Source: Chryseobacterium piperi (GTDB lineage Bacteria; Bacteroidota; Bacteroidia; Flavobacteriales; Weeksellaceae). From it: a DNA stretch of 64,000 nucleotides. The DNA is taken from contig NZ_CP023049.2 in the NCBI RefSeq assembly GCF_002285635.2, forward strand, positions 1 to 64,000, read 5' to 3'. Position 1 is the first letter of the stretch. Every line of letters starts with the position of its first letter. Shown in pieces: positions 39,130 to 47,464 of this stretch. Made by a program: the position numbers and the translations under genes. Under the pieces are notes generated by a model, which was not told the origin of the DNA, did not search any database, and worked only from the letters and a program-made list of their open reading frames with translations.

Positions 39130-39181
39130 ATAAGCAGCGGTTTTGGTCTGGCCGCCTTTTCGAGGGTGGCTTTCTGCTTAT
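39130..39181. other. Nested hairpin of unknown role
   Basis: ATAAGCAG (39130-39137) pairs perfectly with CTGCTTAT (39174-39181). Inside it, GCCGCC and GGTGGC pair around CTTTTCGAG. The GC-rich inner part stands out from AT-rich surroundings. It could be a small structured RNA or a leftover of a mobile element end. Confidence 0.4.
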
Positions 39182-39221
39182 TCAACCTATTAAAATATCA
39201 CATGATTGGTATATTTGGTAA

Positions 39222-39362
39222 ATCAATGAAGATCGTATCAGAGTGGAAAAACTTAAAGGAGAAAATAGGAAAGCAGATATTGGATTGATTGTTAATCCTC
39301 TCGGAATAATTGAGATTGCTAAAGGAAATAAATATCCAATAAATTATCCTGATTTTGAATAA
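39222..39362 (+). pseudogene. C-terminal scrap of an unidentified protein (possible toxin tail)
   Basis: 46 codons without a start ('INEDRIRVEKLKGENRKADI', ending 'YPINYPDFE'), with a TAA that overlaps the next ATG as TAATG. The overlap with an Imm26-like start suggests the end of a toxin followed by its immunity gene. No family recognised. Confidence 0.4.
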
Positions 39363-39470
39363 TGGCAAAGCAATTAAAAACTAAAATAGGGGATATATTT
39401 TCTGTACCTATTAATGAAAAGGAAAAAGGTTCCTAGTTCCATATCTATTTTAGAAGAAAATAAAAATTAA
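39362..39470 (+). pseudogene. Truncated Imm26-like immunity gene
   Basis: It starts MAKQLKTKIGDIFSVPINEK and stops at TAG 39434-39436. In another frame it continues 'ISILEENKN' to a TAA at 39470. The motif K-x-G-D-I-F-x-V-P is what I know from Imm26-family immunity proteins, which are normally well over 100 residues, so most of the gene is deleted. The family call is tentative. Confidence 0.45.
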
Positions 39471-39476
39471 TCAAAT

Positions 39477-39508
39477 AAAAGAGAGCAATCGACTGATTGC
39501 TCTCTTTT
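39477..39508. terminator. Rho-independent terminator
   Basis: AAAAGAGAGCAATC (39477-39490), loop GACT, GATTGCTCTCTTTT (39495-39508): a perfect 14-bp stem closing the decayed rhs/immunity region. Confidence 0.85.
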
Positions 39509-39544
39509 ATAAAAGTAAACCATTTCATTTAAAAAATAAGAGGA

Positions 39545-39730
39545 TCATATGATTCCCAGCCGTGGCCTTGTAGGGTTTTTACATTGCCTGAAAAAGTTAG
39601 AGAAAAAATTCGATATCATTTCCCTATTTTTATTCACTTGTATAAATAGACTGTTTTGTACTTTCTCCGGAGGTACAATTTCAATTTCCCGACCACTATT
39701 TTCATTGTTAGCATTTGATGCCTTTGCCAT
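39545..39730 (-). CDS. Small hypothetical protein of the element remnant
   Basis: 61 residues from ATG 39730-39728 (MAKASNANNENSGREIEIVP, then 'EKVQNSLFIQVNKNREMISN'); the frame is open to 39763. It is charged with a basic C-terminus and no membrane segment. Family not recognised. A perfect 9-bp hairpin (39762-39770 and 39778-39786) lies just upstream. Its place next to the J-domain and recombinase genes suggests it belongs to the same mobile remnant. Confidence 0.4.
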   Translation of the reverse strand: MAKASNANNENSGREIEIVPPEKVQNSLFIQVNKNREMISNFFSNFFRQCKNPTRPRLGII

Positions 39731-39763
39731 GATATATTTTTTATTGCTTAAGGTAACAAACAC

Positions 39764-40200
39764 AAGAAGTATTCTTTACTTCTTGTCTTAACAAGGCAAG
39801 GTATTATTTGTCTTAGCATGGCATTTATCTATTTACTACTAATTCAACTCATTTCTTCCCATTTTTTTTAAGTAAGAGCCAGTATACTGATATTATTTGT
39901 CAGGAGCAAAGGTATTTCCGTGTTTTTAACGTGACAGCAAGGTCATGTCCCTGCGGGATTTGATAAAAAATCTCCACCTCGCTGAAAGCGGGTCGTATTT
40001 TTCACCAAAACCTTGCTGCCACTAAACACTACCTTTTTATGCTCCCGAAAACGAATCAAGTATACTCCGGCTCTTTAGACGAATAAAAAAAAGGTCAGTA
40101 ATGAGCGGTACAATTACCAATTGACTAAAAAGAAAACGAATAAGTACCTCCTCTCATTACCGAATAAATCAAAAAAATTAATCACTTAAAAACATTTGTT
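39764..40200. other. Structured non-coding region before the J-domain gene
   Basis: No gene seen. CAGCAAGGT (39935-39943) and ACCTTGCTG (40010-40018) are perfect inverted arms 66 nt apart. Between them are a CCCTGCGGG mini-palindrome (39949-39957) and a CGCT-GAA-AGCG hairpin (39980-39990). Dense inverted repeats beside mobility genes could be an oriT or a replication/regulatory region; this is only an inference. Confidence 0.4.
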
Positions 40201-40689
40201 ATGAAATTCTTTAATCATTGCAATACTTTAGAAGAGATAAAAACCTTATATAGAAAACTGGCTTTTGAAAATCATCCCGATAAGGGTGGGGATATAGCTA
40301 CGATGCAAGCCATTAACGCAGAATATGCTTACGCTACTGCCTTACTGCTCAAAGGTGCGAATCTTTCCCAGGAAGATACCGAAAAAGAAATGCGCTTTAG
40401 CGAAGAATACCGCCGAGTAATTGAACAGATTATACACCTGCCAGGCATCAAGATTGAATTGGTTGGTCTGTGGATTTGGGTCTCCGGTTCAACTAAATTG
40501 GTAAAGGATGAGCTAAAACGTGCGGGCTTGTTTTTCGCATCCAAAAAAGAAGCATGGTATTACCGAAGTGCTGAATTAAAAGCGCTTCGGGGTGGTAGGA
40601 AGTCTCTTGATGAGATCCGCCACAAATACGGTAGTGAAGAAATCAATGCATCTAATACAAAAGTATCCAATCGTTTTATTAACAAATAA
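40201..40689 (+). CDS. J-domain-like protein of an integrative element
   Basis: The protein has 162 residues. Residues 1-55 form a J-domain ('TLEEIKTLYRKLAFENHPDK', containing the HPDK loop that contacts Hsp70). The rest is not the DnaJ G/F or zinc region but a unique domain ('RRVIEQIIHLPGIKIELVGL', 'ELKRAGLFFASKKEAWYYRS'). Short J-domain proteins of this build are common cargo of Bacteroidota conjugative elements, where their role is not known. A strong hairpin terminator follows 10 nt after the stop. Confidence 0.75.
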   Translation: MKFFNHCNTLEEIKTLYRKLAFENHPDKGGDIATMQAINAEYAYATALLLKGANLSQEDTEKEMRFSEEYRRVIEQIIHLPGIKIELVGLWIWVSGSTKLVKDELKRAGLFFASKKEAWYYRSAELKALRGGRKSLDEIRHKYGSEEINASNTKVSNRFINK

Positions 40690-40699
40690 CCAAGTTTTT

Positions 40700-40735
40700 A
40701 AACCGTGCGCATCCGGTTAAAGATGTGCACGGTTT
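40700..40735. terminator. Hairpin terminator after the J-domain gene
   Basis: AAACCGTGCGCATC (40700-40713) pairs with GATGTGCACGGTTT (40722-40735) at 13 of 14 positions around an 8-nt loop. Confidence 0.75.
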
Positions 40736-40926
40736 ATCAATGAAATGTTTAAAGGCTAAAAATAAGCGCTAAAAATGTTTTTTATAAAGGAAAAAAGAAT
40801 ACTTCATTAGGACATCTAAGGCCAAATGGTGTGGTTATATGCCAATAGATGAGTTGGCATGTGAACTTCTGATATTTTAGTAGCTCAGTGGCTGTTTTCG
40901 GTTATTGGGCATAATATCAATAAGGG

Positions 40927-41154
40927 ATGAACAAAGATTTTCTACATAATGTACCTCGTAAGACCGGAGCAGAAGAAACGGGATTAAAACCTGTACCTGT
41001 TTCCCAGGTCAAGGTTAAGAAAATCAAGCCTGAATATATCATAGAAAAATATCGAAAATCAGGCATTGAACTTACAGCGGAAGAGGCAGAACAAATACTA
41101 GAACTTCTCTATACCCTAACCACCCTAACGCTTAAAGATTTTTTTTCAAGGTAG
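40927..41154 (+). CDS. Small hypothetical protein upstream of the serine recombinase
   Basis: 75 residues ('MNKDFLHNVPRKTGAEETGL', then 'YIIEKYRKSGIELTAEEAEQ' and a helical end). No signal peptide or membrane segment. The second half (I-x-K-Y-R-K-x-G-I-x-L-T-x-E-E-A) looks like a helical DNA- or protein-binding unit that I know only as an unnamed neighbour of recombinases in Bacteroidota. It lies 86 bp before the recombinase start. Confidence 0.6.
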   Translation: MNKDFLHNVPRKTGAEETGLKPVPVSQVKVKKIKPEYIIEKYRKSGIELTAEEAEQILELLYTLTTLTLKDFFSR

Positions 41155-41240
41155 TAAAAGCACCTTGTAAGAAAATTGTATCTTTATTATACTTATAAGT
41201 TGTCTAACTTACTAACACTTAATCCTCTAAATAACAGATT

Positions 41241-42829
41241 ATGATAGTCGCAGATTTATACATCCGTGTATCCACTGATGAGCAGGCTGATAAAGGATAT
41301 TCCCAAAGAGATCAGGAAGAACGATTACGCAGATATTGTGAGCATCACGATATGAAAATAGGACTGGTTATTTTTGAAGATCATTCAGCCAAGAGCTTTA
41401 ACCGGCCTGAATGGACTAATTACCTTACGTATATTAAAAAGAAAAGTAATAAAGGTAATCTGTTACTATTTACCAAATGGGACAGATTTAGCAGGAATAC
41501 CGCAGATGCTTACCAGATGATCGGGATATTGAAAAAACATGGAATAACACCGCAGGCCATAGAACAGCCATTAGATATGTCTATTCCTGAAAACAAAATG
41601 ATGCTTGCTATTTATCTTTCTACTCCTGAAGTTGAAAATGATCGCAGGGCTTTGAATATTTTCTATGGCATGCGTCGTGCAGCCAAAGAAGGGCGTTTAT
41701 TAGGAGCTGCTCCTTATGGTATGATTAATCGCTGTACGAAGATGGTAGAAAGTATGTAGGTATCAAAGAGCCGGAAGCATCCAATATGCGATGGGCTTTT
41801 GATGAGATTGCAAAAGGAACCTGGGCACCAGAGCAGATAAGACGGGAAATGAATAAACGGGAAGGAAAAGACATCAGCAGAAGTGCCTTCCATGCTGCTA
41901 TCCGAAATCATGCTTATTGTGGTAAGGTGTATATTAAGAAATTCAAAGAAGAAGAAGGTTATTATATAACAGGACTTCATGAAGCGATTATCGATGAATC
42001 TTTATTTAATATGGTTCAACATGTTTTATATGGAAACAAAAGAAATGAAAGACCCAATGCAAAAATTACCTGTGATGAACATTTTCCACTCAGAGGTTTT
42101 CTGATTTGTCCCCGATGTGGCAGAATGCTAACAGGTAGCGGTTCAAGAGGTAGTCACAATGTCTTCTATTATTATCATTGCAAGTCAAGTTGTGGTTTTC
42201 GTAAGAGTGCGCCGATGGCTAACGAACTTTTTGAAAAAGAATTAAAGCAGTTGGAATTTAATCCAGTTACCAAAGAAATACTTAAGGAACTACTTTTAGG
42301 CAGCTATAAAAATTTTATTGGCAATATAGATGCTAAAAAGAAGTTGATCATGGAAGAGATGGATAAAGCTAATAAACGCACATCCATTGCCTTGGATAAA
42401 CTGTTAAATGATAAAATAGATGATGAGGATTACAGGAACATCAAATCTGAGTGTAAAGAAAAAATTAACGAACTAGAATATCAATTAGAATGTATTTTGG
42501 AAGAAAGGAAAGGGATCAACATTCAATTACAGCTTGATAAAGCCTTAGATGCCATAACAAACATCTCAATGCTCTATCACCAAGGAGATACAGAGGTGAA
42601 ACGTAAAATTATTCGTTCGATATATCCCCAAAAACTTGAATTTGATGGAACGACATATCGAACGACAAAAAGGAATATTGTAGCTGATTATATTTTTTTG
42701 ATTAACAGACAATTAAGAAGAAAAAAAGAAAGGAGCCATAAAGAAAATCCTTATAACTCCTGTCAAGTGGTTTCTCCAGGAATCGAACCAGGGACACATG
42801 GATTTTCAATCCATTGCTCTACCAACTGA
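41241..42829 (+). pseudogene. Large serine recombinase, frameshifted
   Basis: The N-terminal resolvase domain (41241 to about 41735) has 'DLYIRVSTDEQADKGYSQRD' with the catalytic Ser in YIRVSTDEQ, and 'KWDRFSRNTADAY'. After 'YGMIN' a one-base shift occurs near 41730: the reading frame stops at 41759, while the other frame continues 'YEDGRKYVGIKEPEASNMRW' and carries the recombinase domain from 41786, a zinc ribbon ('CPRCGRMLTGSGSRG', 'CKSSCGFRK') and a coiled-coil arm. So the enzyme needs both frames and is probably dead unless the shift is a sequencing error. The last 20 codons run into the antisense of tRNA-Phe, so the gene's original end was fixed by integration at the tRNA. Confidence 0.8.
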
Positions 42830-42840
42830 GCTAAGAAACC
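42768..42840 (-). tRNA. tRNA-Phe (anticodon GAA)
   Basis: The minus strand folds as a 73-nt cloverleaf: acceptor GGTTTCT/AGAAACC with discriminator A, D arm with AGCTCAGTTGGTAGAGC, anticodon stem ATGGATT-GAA-AATCCAT, and T arm with GGTTCGATTCC. CCA is not encoded. The 3' end faces the serine recombinase, so it probably served as its integration target. Confidence 0.95.
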
Positions 42841-42949
42841 ATTATATTTTTGTTTGTCTTACTTCGTTGTTTTAAAGTGATGCAAAAGTAGTAAGTTTTG
42901 GTATATGAAGCAAGTATTAATGCAACTTTTTTCCAATTTAAATAAAAAC

Positions 42950-44791
42950 TTACTGATTCTCAGTCGGATTATTTTCCTGCTCTTTTCTTATCTGTTCGCT
43001 CATTTCCTCTAATACAGGTTTAATCGTACTTTCTGGAAGATCACTGATTCGGATATACATCAATCCGTCAATAGCATCATTGAAGTTAGGGTCTACATTA
43101 AATGCAATCACTTTAGCATTTTGCTTAATGTACTTTTTGATTAAAACAGGAAGTCTTAGTTCCGGTTCAAGATCATCAATAATTTTATCCAGTTTATTGA
43201 GATCAGACTCCATTTCTTCAAAAAAGATATTCTTATCTCTGTCTCTGAGCTTTACTTTATATTCATTTCGGGGAGTAATATATTGAGCAACAGCAGAATC
43301 ATAATAATTTGAACGCATAAATTCAATCATTAATGATTTTGAGAACTCAGAAAACTTATTGGAAATACTTACTCCTCCCATCAGGAATTTATGATCAGGA
43401 TTTCTCAAACATACATGAACAATTCCACGCCACAAAAGAAAAAGTGGAAGAGGCTTTTGCTGATACTCCTGGCAAATATAGGCACGTCCCATTTCTATTA
43501 CTTTCTTGAAGAAAGGATGGATATCCTGTTCAAACTCAAAAAGAGAACTGGTATAGAATCCTTTGATTCCGAATTTCTTCATCACCTCTTTACCTAGAGC
43601 CATTCTGTAGGCGCCTACTAATTTTTCGGCTGTACTGTCCCAAAGGAAAAGATGATGATAATGCTTGTCATATTCATCCAGATCAAACGGAAGATTGCTT
43701 CCTTCTCCTACTGCACGGAAAGTAAGTTCCCTTTGGCGGCCTATCTCCCTCATTACGGAAGGAATTTCTTCGTAGGTTGTGAAATAAATTTCATAATTGC
43801 CATTGCTGAAAAGCATTTTATCAGTGCCTTTCAGTTTATTGATGTCATTGAGAATACCTTCTTTAGGAGTTTCATCAATAATGTTCTGAACAATATTTTC
43901 TTCCTTCAGTAAAGGAAACTTGATAGATAGGTTTTGAAGATTAATTGCCTGGGCAAGAGATTTTCTTTTTTCATAATAAGATTTCATCATGTAAACCTTA
44001 CGTTTAAGAAACTCACCCAGTTCTTCAATATTTTCCATTTCATCCATTGCTTTTACTGCAATGGGTTTTCCAATTCTTACACGGATAGGCTTCTCTCTGT
44101 CGTTCATCATTTCAGATGGCAGCATCAGAGTTTGTAAATTCGGATGAATTTTTGCGACCTGATAGAATAATGTACTGTTCTTAGCATGAAAGTACATGGG
44201 AACAACCGGTACTTTAGCCATTTTTATCAGTTTCAAAGCCGGCTTTTCCCAATCTCTGTCCAGAATCTCACTATAAGGATTATTCTTATTAGAAACTTCT
44301 CCAGCAGGAAAAATTCCCACACAGCCTCCATTTTCAAGATGCTTTAAGGTCTCACGCATTCCGGAAGAACTGCTGTAAGCTCCTTTTCTGTTTTCAAAAG
44401 GATTTACAGAAATTACAAAAGGTTCCATGGGCTTGATTTTTTCTAAAAGAAAATTTCCCATTACTTTAAAATCCGGACGTACTTCCAACAATATTTTGCA
44501 CATTAAGATCCCATCAATTGCTCCAAGGGGATGATTCGAAACCAAAATAAATGGTCCCGTTTTGGGGATCTTAGCCAAATCTTCCTCAAAAGCGATATAG
44601 CTTAAGTTTCTCTCTCTTACGAATGAGTCGAAAAAGTCTTTACCTTCCTTGTCTTTTAGTTTGTCATATAGTCTGTTAACTTCATTGATTTTAGCAACGC
44701 TCATAATAGCAGATGCTACAGGATTTTTAAGGAATCCTATTTTACTTAAGCCGGAAGCTTGGATTAAATCGTTTTTCGAGATTAGGCTCAT
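42950..44791 (-). CDS. olsF: Bifunctional ornithine/aminolipid acyltransferase (OlsF-like)
   Basis: The protein has 613 residues. The N-terminal half is a PlsC-type O-acyltransferase ('FILVSNHPLGAIDG', an NH-x5-D variant, and 'GGCVGIFPAGEVS' near residue 165). The C-terminal half is a GNAT-like N-acyltransferase resembling OlsB/hemolysin proteins ('RELTFRAVGEGSNLPFDLDE', 'LWDSTAEKLVGAYRMALG', 'EMGRAYICQEYQ'). This two-domain order is that of OlsF, which makes ornithine-type lipids in flavobacteria and Serratia: the C-terminal part N-acylates the amino acid and the N-terminal part adds the second acyl chain. It acts at the inner face of the inner membrane. The substrate amino acid (ornithine, glycine or other) cannot be read from sequence. 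The aspartate kinase gene lies 22 bp upstream on the same strand. Confidence 0.75.
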   Translation of the reverse strand: MSLISKNDLIQASGLSKIGFLKNPVASAIMSVAKINEVNRLYDKLKDKEGKDFFDSFVRERNLSYIAFEEDLAKIPKTGPFILVSNHPLGAIDGILMCKILLEVRPDFKVMGNFLLEKIKPMEPFVISVNPFENRKGAYSSSSGMRETLKHLENGGCVGIFPAGEVSNKNNPYSEILDRDWEKPALKLIKMAKVPVVPMYFHAKNSTLFYQVAKIHPNLQTLMLPSEMMNDREKPIRVRIGKPIAVKAMDEMENIEELGEFLKRKVYMMKSYYEKRKSLAQAINLQNLSIKFPLLKEENIVQNIIDETPKEGILNDINKLKGTDKMLFSNGNYEIYFTTYEEIPSVMREIGRQRELTFRAVGEGSNLPFDLDEYDKHYHHLFLWDSTAEKLVGAYRMALGKEVMKKFGIKGFYTSSLFEFEQDIHPFFKKVIEMGRAYICQEYQQKPLPLFLLWRGIVHVCLRNPDHKFLMGGVSISNKFSEFSKSLMIEFMRSNYYDSAVAQYITPRNEYKVKLRDRDKNIFFEEMESDLNKLDKIIDDLEPELRLPVLIKKYIKQNAKVIAFNVDPNFNDAIDGLMYIRISDLPESTIKPVLEEMSEQIRKEQENNPTENQ

Positions 44792-44813
44792 ATGTGTTTA
44801 GTCGCAATTATAT

Positions 44814-46052
44814 TTATTGTGTTACCATCTGAAGCGTATTCTTGGATATTTGTTCCAATAATACACTTTTTTCCTGGTAAAATTTATCAATGTTATCCAT
44901 TTTCGCATTTCTTACTGTGAATAAGGATACATTTTTAATTACTTCAGTTCTAAAAACTTTCTGTAATTCTTCATTAAGCTCATCAATAGCATTGAATTTG
45001 TCTTCCAGACATAAAGCTAATGAAATTGCAGAATTCTGCATCAAAGAAACCTTAATTTTGTGTCTTGATAAATGACTGAAAATCTGGCTCATGTGATCTT
45101 CTGCGATAAATGAGAAATCTCTTGTAGATATTTTTAGAAGATTTTGATTCTCTTTTAAAATATAAGACTCTTCATGTTGATTGTCTTTTGAAGCTCCTAC
45201 TTTTGTTCCTGCTTTTGTAGGATCAACAAAAGATTTTACATAAAAAGGGATACTCTTCTGTTGTAAGGGCTGTAAAGTTTTCGGGTGAATGACACTGGCT
45301 CCGTAATAAGCCATCTCAATAGCCTCTTCATAAGAAATATTGGAAAGAAGATTCACATCCTTGAACTTTCTGGGATCACCAGTCATTACTCCAGGAACGT
45401 CTTTCCAGATAGTCATTGCTTCTGCATTCAGACAATAAGCAAAGATAGCAGCGGAATAATCTGAACCTTCTCTTCCTAAGGTCACCGTAAAATTGTTATC
45501 ATCCGAACCAATGAAACCTTGTGTTACATAGCAAATCTCAGGATTCAGAGTAGAAATAAATTCTTCTGTTTTTTTCCAGTCTACGATACCATCTCTATAA
45601 GAATTATCTGTTTTTATATAATCTCTGGCATCCAGCCACTGATTGGTAAATTGTATTTCGTTCAGATATTCGCTTAGAATCTTGGTAGAAATCATTTCAC
45701 CACAACTTACTACCTGATCGTAGACAAAGTTGTAGTTTGGAGATTTATTTCTTCTTAAGAAAGAATCAATATCATCAAAAAATATATTGATTTCTGCGAA
45801 AACCGGATGATTTTCCTGGAAAAGCCCCTTAGCTATTTCAATGTGTTTCTGTTTTATTATTTTAATTTCAGTTTGATAGTTTTCCTTCTTGAAATAAAGT
45901 TCTACAACCTTTTCCAATTCATTAGTCGTTTTACCCATTGCTGAAATTACCAGCAAGCATTTGGTAAAACCCTGGCTTTTTAAAACCATTGATACGTTTT
46001 TTACACTTTCGGCATCCTTTACGGAAGCTCCACCAAACTTGAAAATTTTCAT
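44814..46052 (-). CDS. lysC: Aspartate kinase
   Basis: This 412-residue monofunctional aspartokinase catalyses ATP-dependent phosphorylation of L-aspartate, the first step to lysine, threonine, methionine and diaminopimelate. The amino-acid kinase domain starts MKIFKFGGASVKDAESVKNV (KFGG[TA]SV signature). It has 'VTLGREGSDYSAAIFAYCLN' and 'WKDVPGVMTGDPRKF' for substrate and nucleotide binding. The last 110 residues form the ACT-type regulatory region. It is slightly shorter than lysine-sensitive LysC of enterics (about 450), usual for Bacteroidota. The allosteric effector cannot be inferred. Its promoter lies at 46109-46139. Confidence 0.9.
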   Translation of the reverse strand: MKIFKFGGASVKDAESVKNVSMVLKSQGFTKCLLVISAMGKTTNELEKVVELYFKKENYQTEIKIIKQKHIEIAKGLFQENHPVFAEINIFFDDIDSFLRRNKSPNYNFVYDQVVSCGEMISTKILSEYLNEIQFTNQWLDARDYIKTDNSYRDGIVDWKKTEEFISTLNPEICYVTQGFIGSDDNNFTVTLGREGSDYSAAIFAYCLNAEAMTIWKDVPGVMTGDPRKFKDVNLLSNISYEEAIEMAYYGASVIHPKTLQPLQQKSIPFYVKSFVDPTKAGTKVGASKDNQHEESYILKENQNLLKISTRDFSFIAEDHMSQIFSHLSRHKIKVSLMQNSAISLALCLEDKFNAIDELNEELQKVFRTEVIKNVSLFTVRNAKMDNIDKFYQEKSVLLEQISKNTLQMVTQ

Positions 46053-46108
46053 TAAAATATTAAAAATAAAATTGTTAGATAAAAAATAGTTGAGTTTTTT
46101 ACGGACGT

Positions 46109-46139
46109 CAAAATTATAAATTTACAATGAGATATGAAA
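46109..46139 (-). promoter_or_regulatory. Promoter of the aspartate kinase gene
   Basis: On the minus strand TTTC (46139-46136), exactly 19 nt, TAATTTTG (46116-46109): -7 box perfect, -33 box one mismatch. It lies 57 bp before the start codon. The remaining 300 bp of the divergent gap 46053-46447 shows no further recognisable element. Confidence 0.6.
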
Positions 46140-46447
46140 TAGCATGACAGCATCATAGGGTAAAGATTTTTATCATAAATACGATGCTTTTGTTCGTTTT
46201 ATTGAAGACTAGGCCCAATTATGCAATTATCTTTCTATGTATTAAAGGAGTATCATTAAAAATTAAGGGAAATACTAAAGTTTCATTAATTGGTGAAAAA
46301 GGGGAACAAAATTTATGGGCTGCCTAACATAATTAGTGATAAATTAGGTGTATTGTGTTGATAAGCAGGGTGTAAGGTGATTTTAAAGAATTTTTTTTAG
46401 ATTGCAATAAATTTTACGAAATTTGGAGAAATCGTAAAAAGTAAAAT

Positions 46448-47464
46448 ATGTCAGATCAATCATTGCAGACTTTAGGAGAATTTATTATTGATAAACAGGA
46501 TGATTTTCAATACTCTACAGGGGAGCTTTCCCGTCTTCTAAGCGCTATAAGGCTGGCTTCAAAGGTAGTAAACAGAGAAGTAAATAAAGCGGGAATTGCA
46601 GACATTATTGGAAAAGCCGGTAATGAAAATGTACAGGGAGAAGAGCAGCAGAAGCTCGATGTTCTTGCTAACGAAATATTTATCACAGCATTATCCCAGA
46701 GAGAGGTAGTTTGTGGAATTGCGTCAGAGGAGAATGATGATTTTATAGATATCAAATGTGTAGGGAATGGACACCTTAGCAAATATGTCGTTCTGATCGA
46801 CCCTCTTGATGGTTCTTCTAACATCGATGTTAATGTTTCGGTAGGAACCATTTTCTCTATTTACAGAAGAGTAACGGAACCAGGAACACCGGTTCAGCTG
46901 GAAGACTTCTTACAGAAAGGAGTGAATCAGATTGCTGCGGGATATGTGATTTATGGTTCTTCAACCATGATTGTATATACGACAGGAAATGGAGTGAACG
47001 GATTTACGCTTGATCCGTCTTTAGGAACCTATTACCTTTCTCATCCTAATCTTAAATTTCCTGCTAATGGAAAAATTTATTCCATTAATGAAGGGAATTA
47101 TATTAAGTTTCCTCAGGGAGTTAAGAATTATCTTAAATACTGTCAGATGGAAGAAGGCGACCGTCCTTATACCTCCCGGTATATTGGTTCGCTGGTAGCT
47201 GATTTTCATAGAAATATGCTGAAAGGTGGAATTTATATTTATCCGTCTTATTCTCAATCTCCGAATGGAAAACTAAGATTGCTGTATGAATGTAACCCTA
47301 TGGCATTTTTAGCAGAGCAGGCTGGAGGAAAGGCTACGGATGGGTTTAGAAGAATCCTTGAAGTAGAGCCTACTGAGCTTCACCAGAGAATTCCATTTTT
47401 CTGTGGAAGCGTTGATATGGTAGAGAAAGCAGAAGAATTTATGCGAATAGACAGTGTAAAATAA
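46448..47464 (+). CDS. fbp: Class I fructose-1,6-bisphosphatase
   Basis: The 338-residue enzyme hydrolyses fructose 1,6-bisphosphate to fructose 6-phosphate in gluconeogenesis (cytoplasm, Mg-dependent). The metal-site signature is '[20 protein letters not shown]' (D-P-L-D-G-S-S). Substrate-binding parts are '[20 protein letters not shown]' and 'GGIYIYPSY', with '[20 protein letters not shown]' near the end. The length matches the family. The stop codon is immediately followed by the menC ATG, with no gap, so the two are co-translated although the pathways are unrelated. Confidence 0.95.
   Translation: MSDQSLQTLGEFIIDKQDDFQYSTGELSRLLSAIRLASKVVNREVNKAGIADIIGKAGNENVQGEEQQKLDVLANEIFITALSQREVVCGIASEENDDFIDIKCVGNGHLSKYVVLIDPLDGSSNIDVNVSVGTIFSIYRRVTEPGTPVQLEDFLQKGVNQIAAGYVIYGSSTMIVYTTGNGVNGFTLDPSLGTYYLSHPNLKFPANGKIYSINEGNYIKFPQGVKNYLKYCQMEEGDRPYTSRYIGSLVADFHRNMLKGGIYIYPSYSQSPNGKLRLLYECNPMAFLAEQAGGKATDGFRRILEVEPTELHQRIPFFCGSVDMVEKAEEFMRIDSVK

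Larger units (their letters stand above)
38885..39221. other. Gene-free stretch with one structured hairpin
   Basis: No convincing coding frame. AAATTCATACC-type palindrome at about 38968-39003 (TGGTATGAATTT / AAATTCATACCA) and a nested hairpin at 39130-39181 (listed separately) are the only structures seen. Confidence 0.4.

Noticed and set aside
42829-42840. Serine recombinase C-terminus as annotated through the tRNA
   Set aside because: The last 20 codons are antisense of tRNA-Phe and cannot be a conserved protein end; treated as a junction effect.
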